Of a DNA stretch of 64,000 bases, positions 1 through 11,650 are shown piece by piece. The stretch lies in contig CM042088.1 in the NCBI GenBank assembly GCA_023512835.1, positions 40,751,524 through 40,815,523 on the forward strand. Reading direction: 5' to 3'. The translations under genes were made by a program, and so were the position numbers. How positions within the stretch are numbered: the first letter of the stretch is position 1; each line of letters opens with the position of its first letter. The notes beneath the pieces are model-generated. The model had not been told where the DNA came from. It worked only from the letters and a program-made list of their open reading frames with translations, and searched no databases. This DNA is from Taxillus chinensis (taxonomy: Eukaryota > Streptophyta > Magnoliopsida > Santalales > Loranthaceae).

Positions 1-1205
1 GAGAGAATTTTAGAAAATGGGAAAAGTAGTGATAGTAAAGGGATTGTTGCTTCTGTTCAGCTAACTATCACCACAGCCAGAAGAAACTTGCAATCCTGTC
101 TGATATGGAAAATATATGAACTATTCCATCATCTAAACTCCATTACCCACATGCATATCAAATCATTTCTAATGTTCTTATGGACCGCCTTAAGCATCAA
201 CTAGAAAACTATGAACTACACTTGCGCAGACAAAAACTACCTATTTCTGTCATATTTTTGTTATTATATGTTACTTTTCTCACACCAATCAATAACCACC
301 CCCCCCCCCCCCCCCCCCCCTTTAATCTCAATTCAAAAGGGGAGAGAAAACTTTACAATGTAGCCTCAGATTAATAAAAAAAAAAAGGGTCCATCGTTCA
401 TGTCATAACATGCATTTAAATCCACAAATTCCACATATGAAATACTGTACCTTCACATCCATATATCAGTTTACCACTTCGTAGTCCAACACCTTCCTTA
501 ACAGAATTGATTAGATTCTTCATTCCAGTGTACTCCACCATTTCAGGAGAATCGCCTTTTATCTGATTTAATCAATCAAATAAACAGCAAGAAAATATAA
601 AGAATCACAGCATCCTTAAATATGACATAGAAGACCACAGAGGCATAAGGCACAAGATGAGTTCACCACCTCAGGTTCAAAGAACTTGATTCCCTGTAGC
701 ATATAAAAATCAAGTGTAAGGCCATTAACAATAAAGTAAACAAATGAGTGACATTGCAGAAATTCTTAAATATGTAGTTGGAAGCATGGCAAAAATTATA
801 GAAGACAGGCTCTTGAAGATATGACCAGTCGACTTTACGACACAAATACTATGAACATGCAAGATCATAAAAATATTCATTATCATACTTGGCTGTATTT
901 CGCCCTATCAGCAGTGTCCCCTTCCTTTGGGCCAACAATAACTGAAACAGCATTAATAACTTTCCTCACTCCTTTGAAGTATTCAGGGACCAGAGATTTC
1001 TCCTTGGTAATGTCCCCGACAACCTGAAAAATTGGCCACAACAATTTCCAGTTGCAAATGACAGCAAAACTTAGGAATGTGTTAAAACCATTAATATTAA
1101 CTATAATGCAGCTATGAATTTAAATAGAATCTAATATGCAATAGATTTGAAGTAAGGTAAAACTGAAAATTACAACACATGAAATACCAATGCATATTTA
1201 AAATT

Positions 1206-1262
<57 letters not shown>

Positions 1263-4200
1263 TGTGCGTGTGTAGAATTTTAATATACTTCGAAAATATT
1301 TCTAGATTCCTCTTTCAAAAAAAGACTTTAAACAAGGAACCATATGATACACTATCAGCAATGATATTTATGAAATAAATAAATTTCAATGCTTTTGGAC
1401 TTGTGTACATATTACTTTGCATTTAAGACCTTTGAAGTTCAATTTTCTGTTACCAATGAGAGCATCAGCTCCACTCTACATACCTTATAGAACTATATAT
1501 CTTACTTTTCAAGCTTCCTCTAATAAATTAATGCATGTTTTATGCAATGCTTGCCAAGATCCTACTACAATTGATAGGACACGAGGTCATTCAAAATGAA
1601 CAGTTATTGGGCGGGCTCATTTAAATTGAAGAAGCCAATGAGATGAGATGGAAACCAATTTTTTTGAAGTAGGAGTACTAAGAAAAATGAAATCATATTT
1701 AAGAGATTATTTGGGAATTATATATTTTTAAAACTGCAAAGATTGAAAAATAAATATGGCAAGTACATCTTGCATAGATTAACGAAAGAAATATGTTTCA
1801 TATCCAGATTACACTTACACGTGTGTGATGTGTTGGTAGAATCAGTCAAAAACTGTTTGGTCAATTAGTTGTTATGTTGTCCTAGTTTTAAGAGATATTT
1901 TTTATAGTCCAATACGTGGGTTGTTGCTACCTGTTTAAATTAGTGTGGTTGTGGTAGCTATTTTTGTGGGCTTTCCGTTGGTGTAAAGCCTATAAAGGTT
2001 TTTTCCCTGTTTTTTGTTTTATTTCAAGCAATTAATGAAGTAAAAAGTGTTTCTTTTTTCTTTGTGGGCTTTTAACTTGTAACAGTGGTATCAGAGCTAG
2101 CAAGAGAATCCTGCAACACATTTTCTCTATTTGCAGCAGCAGTCATGACCAAAGATTCCAATTTTGTGAAAGCAGTCATCCCTCACTTTGATGATCACTA
2201 TGACCATTAAAGTATGCTAATGAAAATTTTCTTGCAGTCAAAAGGAATATTGGGGAGTCATTGAATCTAGAATTTAAAAGCACCCAGCAGGTGCAGTCTT
2301 GACGAAAACCGAAACTGCAAAGCTTCAAGCAATGAGAAGGAACTTTGAGATTCTAGAAATGAAGGAAAGAGAATCTGTCACTAGCTATTGTTCTAGAACC
2401 AAGAAGATTGACAAGAAGATGCAAATCCATGGCGAGAAGATGGGCAACGTCACCATTGTGGAAAAGATTTTGCCTTCTTTGACTCTAAATTTTAATTATG
2501 TTGTCTGCTCAATTGGAGTCAAAACACATTGATGCACTCTCTCTCGATGAATTGCAAAGCTCTTTAGAGCATCTACTATAGGTTATTTATTTGTATGTTT
2601 TAGTTAGTTTAAAAAACTAATTTAATAAAAATACCTAAAAACTATACTTTTTCAAATTTTCTTATTATAATTATAATTTTAATAAAATAAATAATAACTC
2701 TTTAAATTTAACCCATCACTATTCACTCTATATTTATTAAAATATTATATTTTCTCTCATCACTTTCATTTTTTTTCTCTTTTTATATTTATTTTTTTAT
2801 TTAAAAGAATAAATAAATATTTAAAAATTAATATTTTAATTGATAAATAATTTAGAGAGATTAACTAAAAAGTATACTTAGGTTATTAAAATAAAAAATA
2901 ATAATATTTTTGATTATTTTGAAGAGTCAAATTTAAAGATGCTACAGTGGATGCTCTTACTGATCTATGAATAGAAGATGAAGAGAAGTTCGATAATAAA
3001 AAAGCAACCTTTGAAGGCTTCTACCGATACCTATTCCAATAATTTCAAGGGAACGGTTAGAGGTAAAGGTAGAGGAAGAGGAAGAGGAGGCCTTAAAAAA
3101 GAGATGACAGAAGGAGTTTCAAAAATGGCAACATGAATTTCAAGACCAATCTTGCAGCGAAGGGAAAAGATAAGATTTTGACAAATCAAAGCTAGAGTGC
3201 TTTCAATTTTATAAATATGGTCATTATGTATCTAAATGTTATACAAAGTTACCTCATGGTAAAGAAAGGGCAAAACGTTCAAATTTTTCTGAAGAGAAAG
3301 AAGTAGAAACATTGTTGATAACTGTCCAAGATAAACAAAAAACTAAAGTAGATATTTGGTATATGGATATTATGAGTGAAATCGGTTCAGTTTGAATTGG
3401 TTTAAGTTATTTTTCAAATCAATTTAATGTATTCTGATTTAGACAAAACCAAACCAAACCTGTTATTTAGATCAAACTAAATCGGACCGAACTGATTCAG
3501 TTTGGTTCGGTTCGATTTGAACCGGCGGTTTAAAAAATTATCAATTTGAGTCAATTTAGTTCATTAATTTTTGAGTTCTTGAAAATTAAATGTTGTAAAA
3601 TAAAAAAGTAAATATTATATAAATATACCCATACTAATATATATTAAATTTATAATTATAAGTCTCAAAATTAAATAATACAATTTACAAACACAACACA
3701 TTAAATATTCGCAAAAATTCTTTTAAATAAATAAGTCTCAAAACATAAAATAAAAAAAAGTAAATAGCAATATAATTTGATTCGGTTCGATTTAAACCGC
3801 AATTTTGAAATCTCAAACCAAACTGAACCGATTTTGTTCGATTTCAACGATTTAATAAATTAGTGATTTCAGCAGGTAAATTTGGACCGGTTTTGATGAT
3901 TTGACAGTTTAAAGTTACACCCATAATGGATACAGATTATAATAACCATATGAGCAAAAGTAAGTCTTCTTGTTCGCATTTAAATGAAGATTTTTATTAC
4001 ACTGCGTTTTGGCAATCATTTTACTGTGAAAGTTTTAGGAAAAAGTGATATTAAGATAAGACCAAGAATGGTTTTGAGGAAACAATTTCTAATGTGTTAT
4101 ATGTTCCTGCCGTGAAAAGTAATCTATTGAGTCTGGTCAGAAACAAGCAAAATTATGATTTTGCTAGAGTTGCTATTGCAGTTTTTCAAATGAGTTCAAA

Positions 4201-7200
4201 CAGAATGTTTCCATTAAAAATTGAAAGCATTCAATCTTGCTTGATGGACGCAATGAAAGATGGCTATGGAATTTTTGTTACAGCCACTTAAGTTTTGGTC
4301 GATTGAAGACCCTCCAACAGAAAAATAGGGTAACAGGCCTTCCCCAAATCACTAACCCTTCCCAAATTTGTGAAGAATGTGTTGTTAGCAAACAACACCA
4401 TTCTGAATTTCCAAAAGGGAAGTCATGAAGAGCAAAGGAAGTTTTGCAACCGGTTCTTTCATATATTTGTGGTCCAATAAACCCAACTTCTAATGGGGGT
4501 AAACGATGCTTCATTACTTTCATTGATAATCTTTTCAGAAAAACTTTGACTTATTTTTTACATGAAAAATCAGAAGTTTTCTCTACATTTTTTTTGATAG
4601 GTAGGTTTTCTCTACATTTTAAAACTTCAAAGCATTTGTGGAGAATGAAACTGACCCTACAAACAGATTGTGGTGGTGAATATTGCTCAACGGAATTTGA
4701 AGCTTTTTGTGTAGGGCATGGCATTCAAAGAGAACTTACACACCACAATAGAATGGTGTATCAGAAAGGAAAAATAGAACCATTCCTAACATGGTGAGAG
4801 GCTCGCTGGGAATAAGAAGAATTCCAAAATCCTTTTATCCAAAAGCAGCAAACTAGAGCAATCATGTTTTGAACAGCCCAACCTTTGTTGCTCAAAACAA
4901 GACATCGGAAGATGCTTGGAGTGGGAGAAGACCAAATGTGGTAACTTTAGAATCTTTGGATGCATCGCATATGCTGGAAGAAACTTGATAAATCCAAAAA
5001 ATGTGTCTTTCTTGGTGTAAGTGATACACCCAAAGCATATAAATTATTCAATCAACTACCAAAAGGGATTGTAATAAGTAGGGATATTGTTTTTACGAAT
5101 AAAACGCTTGGGATTAGCATAGGCAACAGCCTAGTCAAATCCTTTAGGAAAAGGATGCTGAGCAAGAGCAAAGAGCAAATTTCAGAACCTTGCTTGGCTG
5201 ATAACTCATCAAGAGCTACTCCTACAACTGTTGAAACTGCAACGATTAATGCTGGAATTAGTTCTCTTTGTGGTGTTTGAAGAAGACCAACTTGGATGCA
5301 AGACTACGAGGTAACTGGAATTGACAATTTAGAAGATTCAATTACACACATTGCTATGTTTCCAGATTATGATCTTACTACATTTGAAACTGTTGTCGGA
5401 TGGAGAAGAAAAATGGGGAAAAGCAATGAATGCTAAAATTGATGCCATTGAACGGAATGACACTTGGGAGCTTTCTGATCTTTTAAATGGGCAAGAAACC
5501 TGATAAGGACCACTCAATGCCAGAATCTAGCAAGAGGAAGATTTGTAGCTTTTCTCCGGGTTGTCAGTGAATTCAAGTTGGGATAAAGATGGCCGACATT
5601 GGTGTCCCGGCATGAAGCGTTCACCGCAGCGGAAACAAAGATCTTTTTCGCGTCTCTGTTGTCGCTCGTTATTGTTGGATGATGGGATAGGCGGTGGGTG
5701 TGAGGGTGTTGTAGTAGATAGACATGGAGTTATGTTTGAGGTGCTATTGTGCTATATAAATGTGTTGGGCTTTTGACTTTTGTGTAATATCGCCTTTGCT
5801 TCAAACTCCAGGGCTAAAGACACGGCCTTATAGACGGAACGTGGTTTATAAATACACATCTCCGCTTTTAATTCTTCCTTTAAACCAGCTATAAATACTC
5901 CCAAAATAGCATTTTCTGGCCAATCAGCAACCCTGGACACCCTTCTTGCAAACTCCAACCGATACTCAGCCACCATACCGGATTGTTTGATGGAACACAA
6001 GGCTTCATCAGGATTTTGAAACTCAGGGGGGCCGTAGCTCTCCTGAAATAATTGCACCAAGTCCTCCCAATGCACCAATTCTTGTTCTCCCGAGGCCCAG
6101 GTGTAAAGATCTAAGGCGTCTCCCTCCAAGTGCATCACTGCGACTTCAACCTTCGAGTTTCCGGCAATTTCAAAGTGACGGAAATATTTTTCTGCCTTGA
6201 GAGCCCAACCGCATGGATCGCCACCTTCAAATTTGGGAAAATCAATTTTTGCTCGAGTTTTTCGAAATAATGGCAAAGGTATGTTGCTGTCGGCTTCTAA
6301 ATCATCCCACCAAGGAGGTCATGGACGATCGTAGGGGTGTTGGCGTCAATTCCTAGTCTCACCCCGCCAAGACGTTTCAGGCACAGCATCAAGGGATGGT
6401 CGCTGCGAGGTGGCTCAAAACTATGTTGCCAAGGATGCAACTTTGTCCACCAAGCCATCAAGTAGTTCTAGACATGTCACAATGGTTGACAATTGTTTAT
6501 GTATGTCTGGAACATCAGGGAGGATGGGATCTGATGGATTAAGGATGGATACGTCAGTGGAGGATTGTGATGGCTTTGTGGGTTGGTCGGTATGGAAAGT
6601 ACGTGTTTTGGCCATGAAGACTGTTGGCTTTGATACCAAAATGATAAGGACCACTCAATGCCAGAATCTAGCAAGAGGAAGACTTGGAAATAGTCCTACG
6701 GGCTCTTTTTTCAATTAATTCAAGACATCCTTTACATAGAAAGTGATATGACTATATATAGCCTTTCAAACACACAACCCACTAACCCATGACTCCCATA
6801 AACTTTTCATAACCCCATTACATGAAATAACTTTCCATAACCCCACTACATTAAATAACTACCCATTACTCCCCACTACATGAAATAACTACCCATTACA
6901 TAAATTAATTACCCAATAACTATCCATTAAATCATGAAAATTAAATTAAATCTCTAAAAGAGGTGAAACCGTATCAAAACCATTGGTGTAAAGTGGGTCT
7001 TCAAAACAAAGTTAAAGAAAATGGTGAAATTGACAAAGGGTACAAGCAGCAATATGGGGTTGATTATACAAAAGTCTTTTCTCTTGTAGCAAGACATGAC
7101 ACAATCAGGTTGGTAGTTGCATCCGCAGCACAGACTTCTTGGCCTATATTCCAGCTAGATGTCAAATTAGCATTCTTGCATGGGTACTAAAATAAGCATA

Positions 7201-9891
7201 AAGTTTGGAAATGAGCATAAAGTTTGGAACAGCCCCCTAATTATGTGAAGATTGGAAATGAGCATAAAGTTTAAAAATTGAAAAAGACTCTTTATGGACT
7301 AAAATAAGCTCCACACGTTTGGTATAGTCATATCAAGTCTTATTTTCTTCAAGTTGGTTTTTCTAAGTGTCACTGTGAGCATACACTTTTTGTTAAGATT
7401 GAAGATGAAGGGAAAATGCTCATTGTCTGCTTGTATGTTGATGATCTTATATTTACTAGCAATTATGATGTTATGTTTGAAGAATTTAAAAAGTGTATGA
7501 TGAAGGAATTTGAAATGTCTGACCTTGGTATGATGCACTATCTTTGCATAGAAGTACATCAATCTTTATTTCTCAAAAGAAGTATGCTGGAGAAATCTTG
7601 AACAGGTTTCAGATGAAGGATTGTAATCTTGTGAATACTCTCGTTGAAGTTGGCTTGAAGTTACACAGTGAAGGAAGAAACGTTGACAATATCTTTGACA
7701 AACAAATTGTGGACGATTTGATGTATTTAACCGCAAAAAGGCCAAACATAATGTATTCTGTGAGTTTAATCAGTAGGTATATGGAGAGTCCTACAGAAAT
7801 GCACTTGTTAGCTTCCAAAAGATCCTTTCATTACTTGCAACGAACAAGAGACCTTGGGATATTTTGCCAGAAGGGTGTAAAGTCTAATTTGTTAGGCTTT
7901 ATTGATAGTGATTATGCACTAGATTGAAATGATAGAAGGAACACTTCAGGCTATGCTTTTATGTTTGGGACAGGTGATATTTCGTGGTCATCCAAAAAAC
8001 AACTCATTGTCACCTTGTCAAGCACAGAAGTTGAGTTTGTAGCTGTTACAACTTGTGCTTGCCGAGCTGGTTGAGAGTTCTTGAACAACTGAAATTCAAG
8101 TAACCAGGAGCTATTGAAATTTTTTGCCACAATAATTCAATAATCAAGCTCTCCAAGAATCATGTGTTGCATGGAAGAAGCAAGCAAGTTGATGTGAAGT
8201 TTCATATCTTGAGAGATCTTAACAATAATGAAACAATTGATCTAGTGAAGATCAAGTTGTTGATATATTCACCAAGGCTCTCAAGATGGAGTCATTCATG
8301 AAGCTTAGAAGATCACTTGGAGTTGCGCACTGGAAACAATCAAGACTTTAAACTAATGTTAGCAAACATCAGAGATTAAGGGAGGGATTGTTGGTAGAAT
8401 TAGTCAAAAATTGCTTTGGTCAATTAGTTGTTATATTTTCCTAGTTTTAAGGGATTTTTTTTATAGTCTAGTACGTGGGTTGTTGCTACATGGTTACAAT
8501 AGTGGGGGTTTTGGTAGCTATTTTTGTGGGCTTTCTGTTGGTGTAAATCCCATAAAGGCTTTCGCCTTATTTTTGTTTTATTTCAAGCAATTAATGCAAT
8601 AATCTGTGTATCTTCTTTCTTTGTGAGTTTTTAACTTGTAAGAATATGAAGAACCTTAAAATGCGCGGATAAAGAATCCCATGTACACTTAATAGACAAT
8701 GAATATATACATACTCACAGATAGAGGAATATGAAATGGAAGAACATACACAATTAAATGAAAAGATTCGCCAAAGTTCTGAACTCCACGGCCTTATATA
8801 AGAATGTTACCAAGTGAATCATTTAACACCGCTATTCAATGAGTTCACCATTTCTTTTGACTATGCATACACTGACGTGGCATAAATATAATTCATAAAT
8901 GTGAACTACCTTACCAAATCAATGTCTGGACCCAACATCCTTCTAGCTTTCTCTTCATTCCTGACCTGATGGTATCACAAAAAAAAAACTATATTACTAA
9001 TTCATGACGTGAAACACACTGCGTCATCAATATACCAAACACGTATGTGATTTGCCCAAAAAAATCAAAATTGATTTTTTTTCCATTTTATTGTTCTCTA
9101 AATTCAAAAGAACACACTGCCATTAGCTCATTTGTAGTTTTAAGTACATAGACAAATTCAAAGAAGAATACCAGCACTCGCACTGGCAATCCTTTCTTGC
9201 GTAATATATTGACCACTCTTCTCCCTACACCCCCTGTGCCTCCAGCCACTAGGATCAAACCAGAAGTATCCATTTCTTTTACTGGTTCTTGAGGTGTGGT
9301 ACTAGATAATTTGGCAATCAAAAATTCGAAGAACTTCACAGTGAAAAAAAATTGTTAGTCGAGCTATATATATAAAAGGTGATCAAATGGGTATTAGACA
9401 CGACTACCAAGTGGTGAAAATCATAACCAACCTTGGCAGGAGAAGGCGGGCCATTGAAGAAATACAGTGTCTTTAAAAATCTACCAATATCCCAGCTTTG
9501 TTTGCTAGCAGACGCTAGCACGCGTCCCCTGTATGTCCCTGAAGAGAGACAAGATGAACTACGTCTTTTACCGAAGGAGTACGGTCTGTCAACATGTTGA
9601 AGACATGGCTTAGGGGATGGAAACGACACTGACCCAGGATACAAAGGCTGTCTAGGAAACCTTTTAACAGGTGATGAAGGACCCTGTATCGGTTATTAAA
9701 TTCACATTTTAAATAGTGCCCATGAACTCAAGGAGAAGTCGAAACGGGGTGGTTATATCATAAGACCATGAAGAATGGACCGGAAAACCGTAAACATATG
9801 ATAAGATGTAAACTGCAAGCTCCAAAACCTGGAAGTTGAAAATGGCGGAGGATGTGGACGGAGACAGTCTCGCGCAGCAACAATATTCCAT
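1..9891 (-). CDS. Chloroplast NAD(P)-binding Rossmann-fold / CIA30-family protein, 5' part (seven exons, continues off left edge)
   Basis: Exons read on the minus strand: 9829-9891, 9432-9683, 9172-9333, 8915-8965, 889-1023, 670-693 and 451-562, all with GT-AG borders, compatible phases and no stop. Start is the ATG at 9891; the first ~70 residues are Ser/Pro/Arg-rich, fitting a plastid transit peptide. Then come SWDIGRFLKTLYFFNG, a dinucleotide-binding loop LVAGGTGGVGRR, VRNEEKARRMLGPDIDL, VRKVINAVSVIVGPKEGD, GIKFFEPE (a 24-bp microexon) and IKGDSPEMVEYTGMKNLIN. From memory this order matches the Arabidopsis At4g18810-type atypical short-chain dehydrogenase, whose family carries a CIA30 domain further downstream; that part lies beyond base 1. 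The catalytic substrate is not known to me. Intron 4 (1024-8914) is expanded by a copia nest in antisense orientation. Family call firm, exact ortholog less so. Confidence 0.85.
299..320. repeat. Poly-C tract (22 C)
   Basis: Uninterrupted run of 22 C in what should be intron 7 of the Rossmann-fold gene (the strand transcribed would read poly-G). Its length should be treated as uncertain because homopolymers are error-prone in sequencing. Confidence 0.95.
1208..1259. repeat. (AT)n microsatellite
   Basis: About 26 AT units followed by a short GTGTGCGTGTG stretch, inside intron 4 of the Rossmann-fold gene, upstream of the copia insertion. Confidence 0.95.
1831..2084 (+). repeat. 5' LTR of the copia element
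   Basis: 254 bp starting TGTTGGTAGAAT and ending TTGTAACA, the canonical TG...CA ends. Repeated with substitutions at 8389-8643. Includes a TATAAAGG box near 1991, the likely promoter. Confidence 0.93.
2086..2097 (+). other. Primer binding site (tRNA-iMet type)
   Basis: TGGTATCAGAGC one base after the 5' LTR; this is the standard plant copia primer binding site, complementary to the 3' end of initiator methionine tRNA. Confidence 0.92.
2567..2956. mobile_element. PIF/Harbinger (Tourist-like) MITE inside copia gag
   Basis: 390 bp, very AT-rich, with terminal inverted repeats GAGCATCTACTATAG at the left and CTACAGTGGATGCTC at the right (13 of 15 complementary) and a TTA target duplication at 2564-2566 and 2957-2959. 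The gag codons flanking it (ELQSS on the left, LLIYE on the right) are contiguous across the TTA, showing it landed after the copia. A related copy in the other orientation lies at about 13370-13690. Confidence 0.88.
3370..3925. mobile_element. hAT-like MITE rich in CGGTTCGGTT motifs
   Basis: 556 bp between a 7-bp duplication ATGGATA (3363-3369 and 3926-3932). The ends form a short inverted repeat (TTATGAGTGAAA versus TTATGGGTGTAA read from the right). The interior carries repeated CGGTTCGGTTCGATT and the reverse AACCAAACCGAAC motifs near both ends. It splits the copia protease motif WYMD from NHM. hAT assignment is inference from a 7-8 bp duplication; no coding sequence is present. Confidence 0.8.
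5752..6654 (-). pseudogene. Ty3/gypsy gag remnant
   Basis: The open stretch 5752-6276 encodes 174 residues containing FPKFEGGDPCGWALKAEKYF, GDALDLYTWASGE, and CSIKQSGMVAEYRLEFARRV, typical of the plant gypsy capsid (Retrotrans_gag) fold. A second frame at 6421-6654 carries the Ser/Pro-rich amino-terminal part. The two are separated by frame breaks, and the sequence stops short of any zinc knuckle, protease or polymerase. Confidence 0.9.
6642..6964 (-). repeat. 5' LTR of the gypsy remnant
   Basis: About 323 bp; on the plus strand it begins TGATAAGGACC, which read on the element's strand is the ...TTATCA end. The outer end has lost the canonical TG. Contains tandem-like blocks of CATTACATGAAATAACT around 6820-6920. 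Confidence 0.75.
8389..8643 (+). repeat. 3' LTR of the copia element
   Basis: Begins TGTTGGTAGAAT directly after the polypurine tract AAGGGAGGGA (8378-8387) and ends TTGTAAGA, i.e. the terminal CA is mutated. Matches 1831-2084 with scattered substitutions and small indels. Confidence 0.92.
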
Positions 9892-10828
9892 TTTCGAAAA
9901 AAAAAAAACAAAAACATAAATGGCCACTGAAACACGTTTCGGTGATGATATATGTAGAAGATGTGCGCATATCTGGACCACAAAACGCAACGCGGTCGGG
10001 TATGGCCGTATGGGCGGGTTTTACGGTGGTAGCCATCGGCCACAGTTGGATTATCTGCTACATGAGCCGAGTCCATGAGTAATTGGGCTTTAGCTTTATA
10101 AGGTCATGTCCAATCTTTTAACAAAATCAATAGTAACAGTAATATAATATTTAACTAAATATTATTTTTAATATATGAGGTAAACTATTAGTAAAAATAA
10201 AAAAAAGTTAAATATACCTTTTGTTTTAGCTGTTAATGATAGCTCATCAAAGTAAATAAGTTTTCAATTTAGTCTCTTAGTCTTACATCACCCTCCAATG
10301 CAGCTCCTCTCTATCGCAATCCTTCCCCCTCTTCCCCTCTCCCCCCCCCCCAGCAGCCGCACCATCCTTCACTGCCCCTCTAGCGGCTTCCGCTCCCCTT
10401 GGGTCCCGTGTCTCCCCCTCCCCCTCCCCCAGCACGACTAGGGATAGGGATAGGAATTTTAGAAAAAGAGTATATTAGGTAAAATGATAGATGAAATAAG
10501 ATTAAACTATCATTTCCCAAAATGCTACCGTCGCAAGTTAAATATTATATTTTATTGATTGGATAGGCCGGTGCATGTAATACCATTACCAACGTCATAA
10601 ACATCTCTTGGTTTTATGACATAATCTCATTGTCTTTGATCTTTCACATAAAATGTTAGAATTGCCTAGGTGGATAATACAGAAGGCTCATCATACAAAT
10701 GAGAACCTACATGTATCAAATGTGAATATTTTACTAACTCAAACCCAAAAATATCCTTCTTGTAGCCTGTGGTAGAGTTAACATTTGTCCAATCACATTT
10801 GAGAAAGAGTTAAAGACGTTGTTGTTGG
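9892..10828. other. Upstream region of the Rossmann-fold gene, with a C-rich block
   Basis: No gene seen. 9892-10120 should hold the 5' UTR and promoter of the minus-strand gene. 10285-10440 is strongly pyrimidine-rich (many CCCTCTCC and CCCCTCCCCC runs) inside otherwise AT-rich DNA. Short complementary ends near 10110 (TCCAATC) and 10560 (GATTGGAT) hint at a worn MITE but are too weak to call. Confidence 0.5.
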
Positions 10829-11642
10829 AGACAGGGGCGGTGCTACGTTGTGTTTAGGGTGTGCAGTTGCACACCCTGAAATTGTTTTAAAAAATTATAT
10901 TTAATGTGGACCAGACCATCTCATCCACAACGCATATCATTGATTAAACTGATACATAGATCCTTGTTCCTCATCAATCAGTGCTAATTCAGTATTCAGT
11001 AATAATGTCCTTTTCCCTTGTATTGTCTAATTCTGATGTTAATGATGAGAAAAAAAACTTCAACTAGGCAATAACTTCAGCCATTGCATAACCTAGATGC
11101 GGATATTGGTGAATAATCACGGGCCATTTGTTAATGGCATTATGAAGATCTTTGGGAAAAGCTTCCACAAGTCAATTGTGGTGCCAAAAAATTGTGATGC
11201 CAATTTCTTTTGGGTTTGTCTGAATTTCTTTTTACCATCCTGATCTCCCCTCTCCCTCCCGCCGAGAATGGCAATCACGACATGACGCGTTGACGGTCGG
11301 CCGGCAGACACTAGACCCAGACGCCTCCTCCACTCCTCGCCCGGCTCCTCTTCTCATCGGTGGACTGCACTGGACGAACAGTCTCTACCTAATAATTTGC
11401 TATAAATTTGGTAATTTACTTTTTTTTAATTATTGTCATAATTTTGTTTTCGGTAACCTTTAATATTTAATTAAAATTTGAATTATTAGTTGTTAGAGTT
11501 TTAAATTTGATTTAGAAAATTTAAAATACATGAATATTTATCTAATACCTAATATTCATATACTGTAATGCTTATATTATATTTTAGTTTTATAATGAAT
11601 AAATATTGAACACCTTGAATAAATTTTTTGGAGCCGCCCTTG
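10829..11642. mobile_element. Non-autonomous hAT-superfamily DNA transposon
   Basis: 814 bp with inverted ends CAGGGGCGGTGCT (left) and AGCCGCCCTTG (right; reverse complement CAAGGGCGGCT) and a perfect 8-bp target duplication GTTGGAGA at 10821-10828 and 11643-11650. An 8-bp duplication and CAGGGGCGG ends are hallmarks of plant hAT elements. No transposase reading frame is visible. A GC-rich patch (11240-11360) sits inside AT-rich sequence. The perfect duplication suggests a fairly recent insertion. Confidence 0.93.
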
Positions 11643-11650
11643 GTTGGAGA

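Larger units (their letters stand above)
5501..6964 (-). mobile_element. Ty3/gypsy remnant (gag only) inside copia RT
   Basis: Flanked by GAAACC at 5495-5500 and 6965-6970. The right side (6642-6964) is its 5' LTR on the minus strand; a 41-45 bp copy of that LTR's end survives at 5501-5545, so the rest of the 3' LTR and all of pol have been deleted. A primer binding site matching 11 of 12 bases of TGGTATCAGAGC lies at 6627-6638 (reverse complement). Copia RT codons resume after the right duplication, so this insertion is younger than the copia. Confidence 0.88.
2145..8340 (+). pseudogene. Copia gag-pol, multiply broken
   Basis: Order is gag (2145-3100, with MITE), a CCHC-like knuckle near 3190-3240 that has lost its second Cys, a protease start (WYMD then NHM, split by the MITE at 3370-3925), the pre-integrase zinc region HLSFGRLKTL...ICEECVVSKQ (4290-4400), integrase core (4440-4800), the RT thumb/hinge (4950-5480), RT split by the gypsy remnant and resuming at 6971 with FQLDVK and LYVDDLIF (7430-7450), and RNase H around 7900-8300 (RRNTSGYAF). 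In the integrase at least two expected acidic catalytic positions appear substituted. No intact reading frame remains, so this copy cannot encode a working polyprotein. RT and RNase H are the best preserved portions. Confidence 0.92.
1831..8643 (+). mobile_element. Degenerate Ty1/copia LTR retrotransposon with nested insertions
   Basis: Two LTRs (1831-2084 and 8389-8643) bracket a tRNA-iMet-type primer binding site, gag, integrase, reverse transcriptase and RNase H remnants in copia order, and a polypurine tract at 8378-8387. The LTRs differ at roughly 30-35 positions (about 86-88% identical by eye), so the insertion is old. No clear 5-bp target duplication survives next to the LTRs. The coding region has many stops and frameshifts and is interrupted by three other elements at 2567-2956, 3370-3925 and 5501-6964. 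It lies antisense in intron 4 of the Rossmann-fold gene. Without the three guests the element would be about 4.4 kb, typical for copia. Confidence 0.95.

Noticed and set aside
9336..9644. Taking 9644 as the start of the Rossmann-fold gene
   Set aside because: That codon is TTG. An acceptor AG at 9684-9685 and an upstream exon with an ATG at 9891 give a consistent phase-0 join.
10108..10568. MITE around the C-rich block
   Set aside because: Terminal complementarity is limited to about 7 bp and no target duplication was seen.
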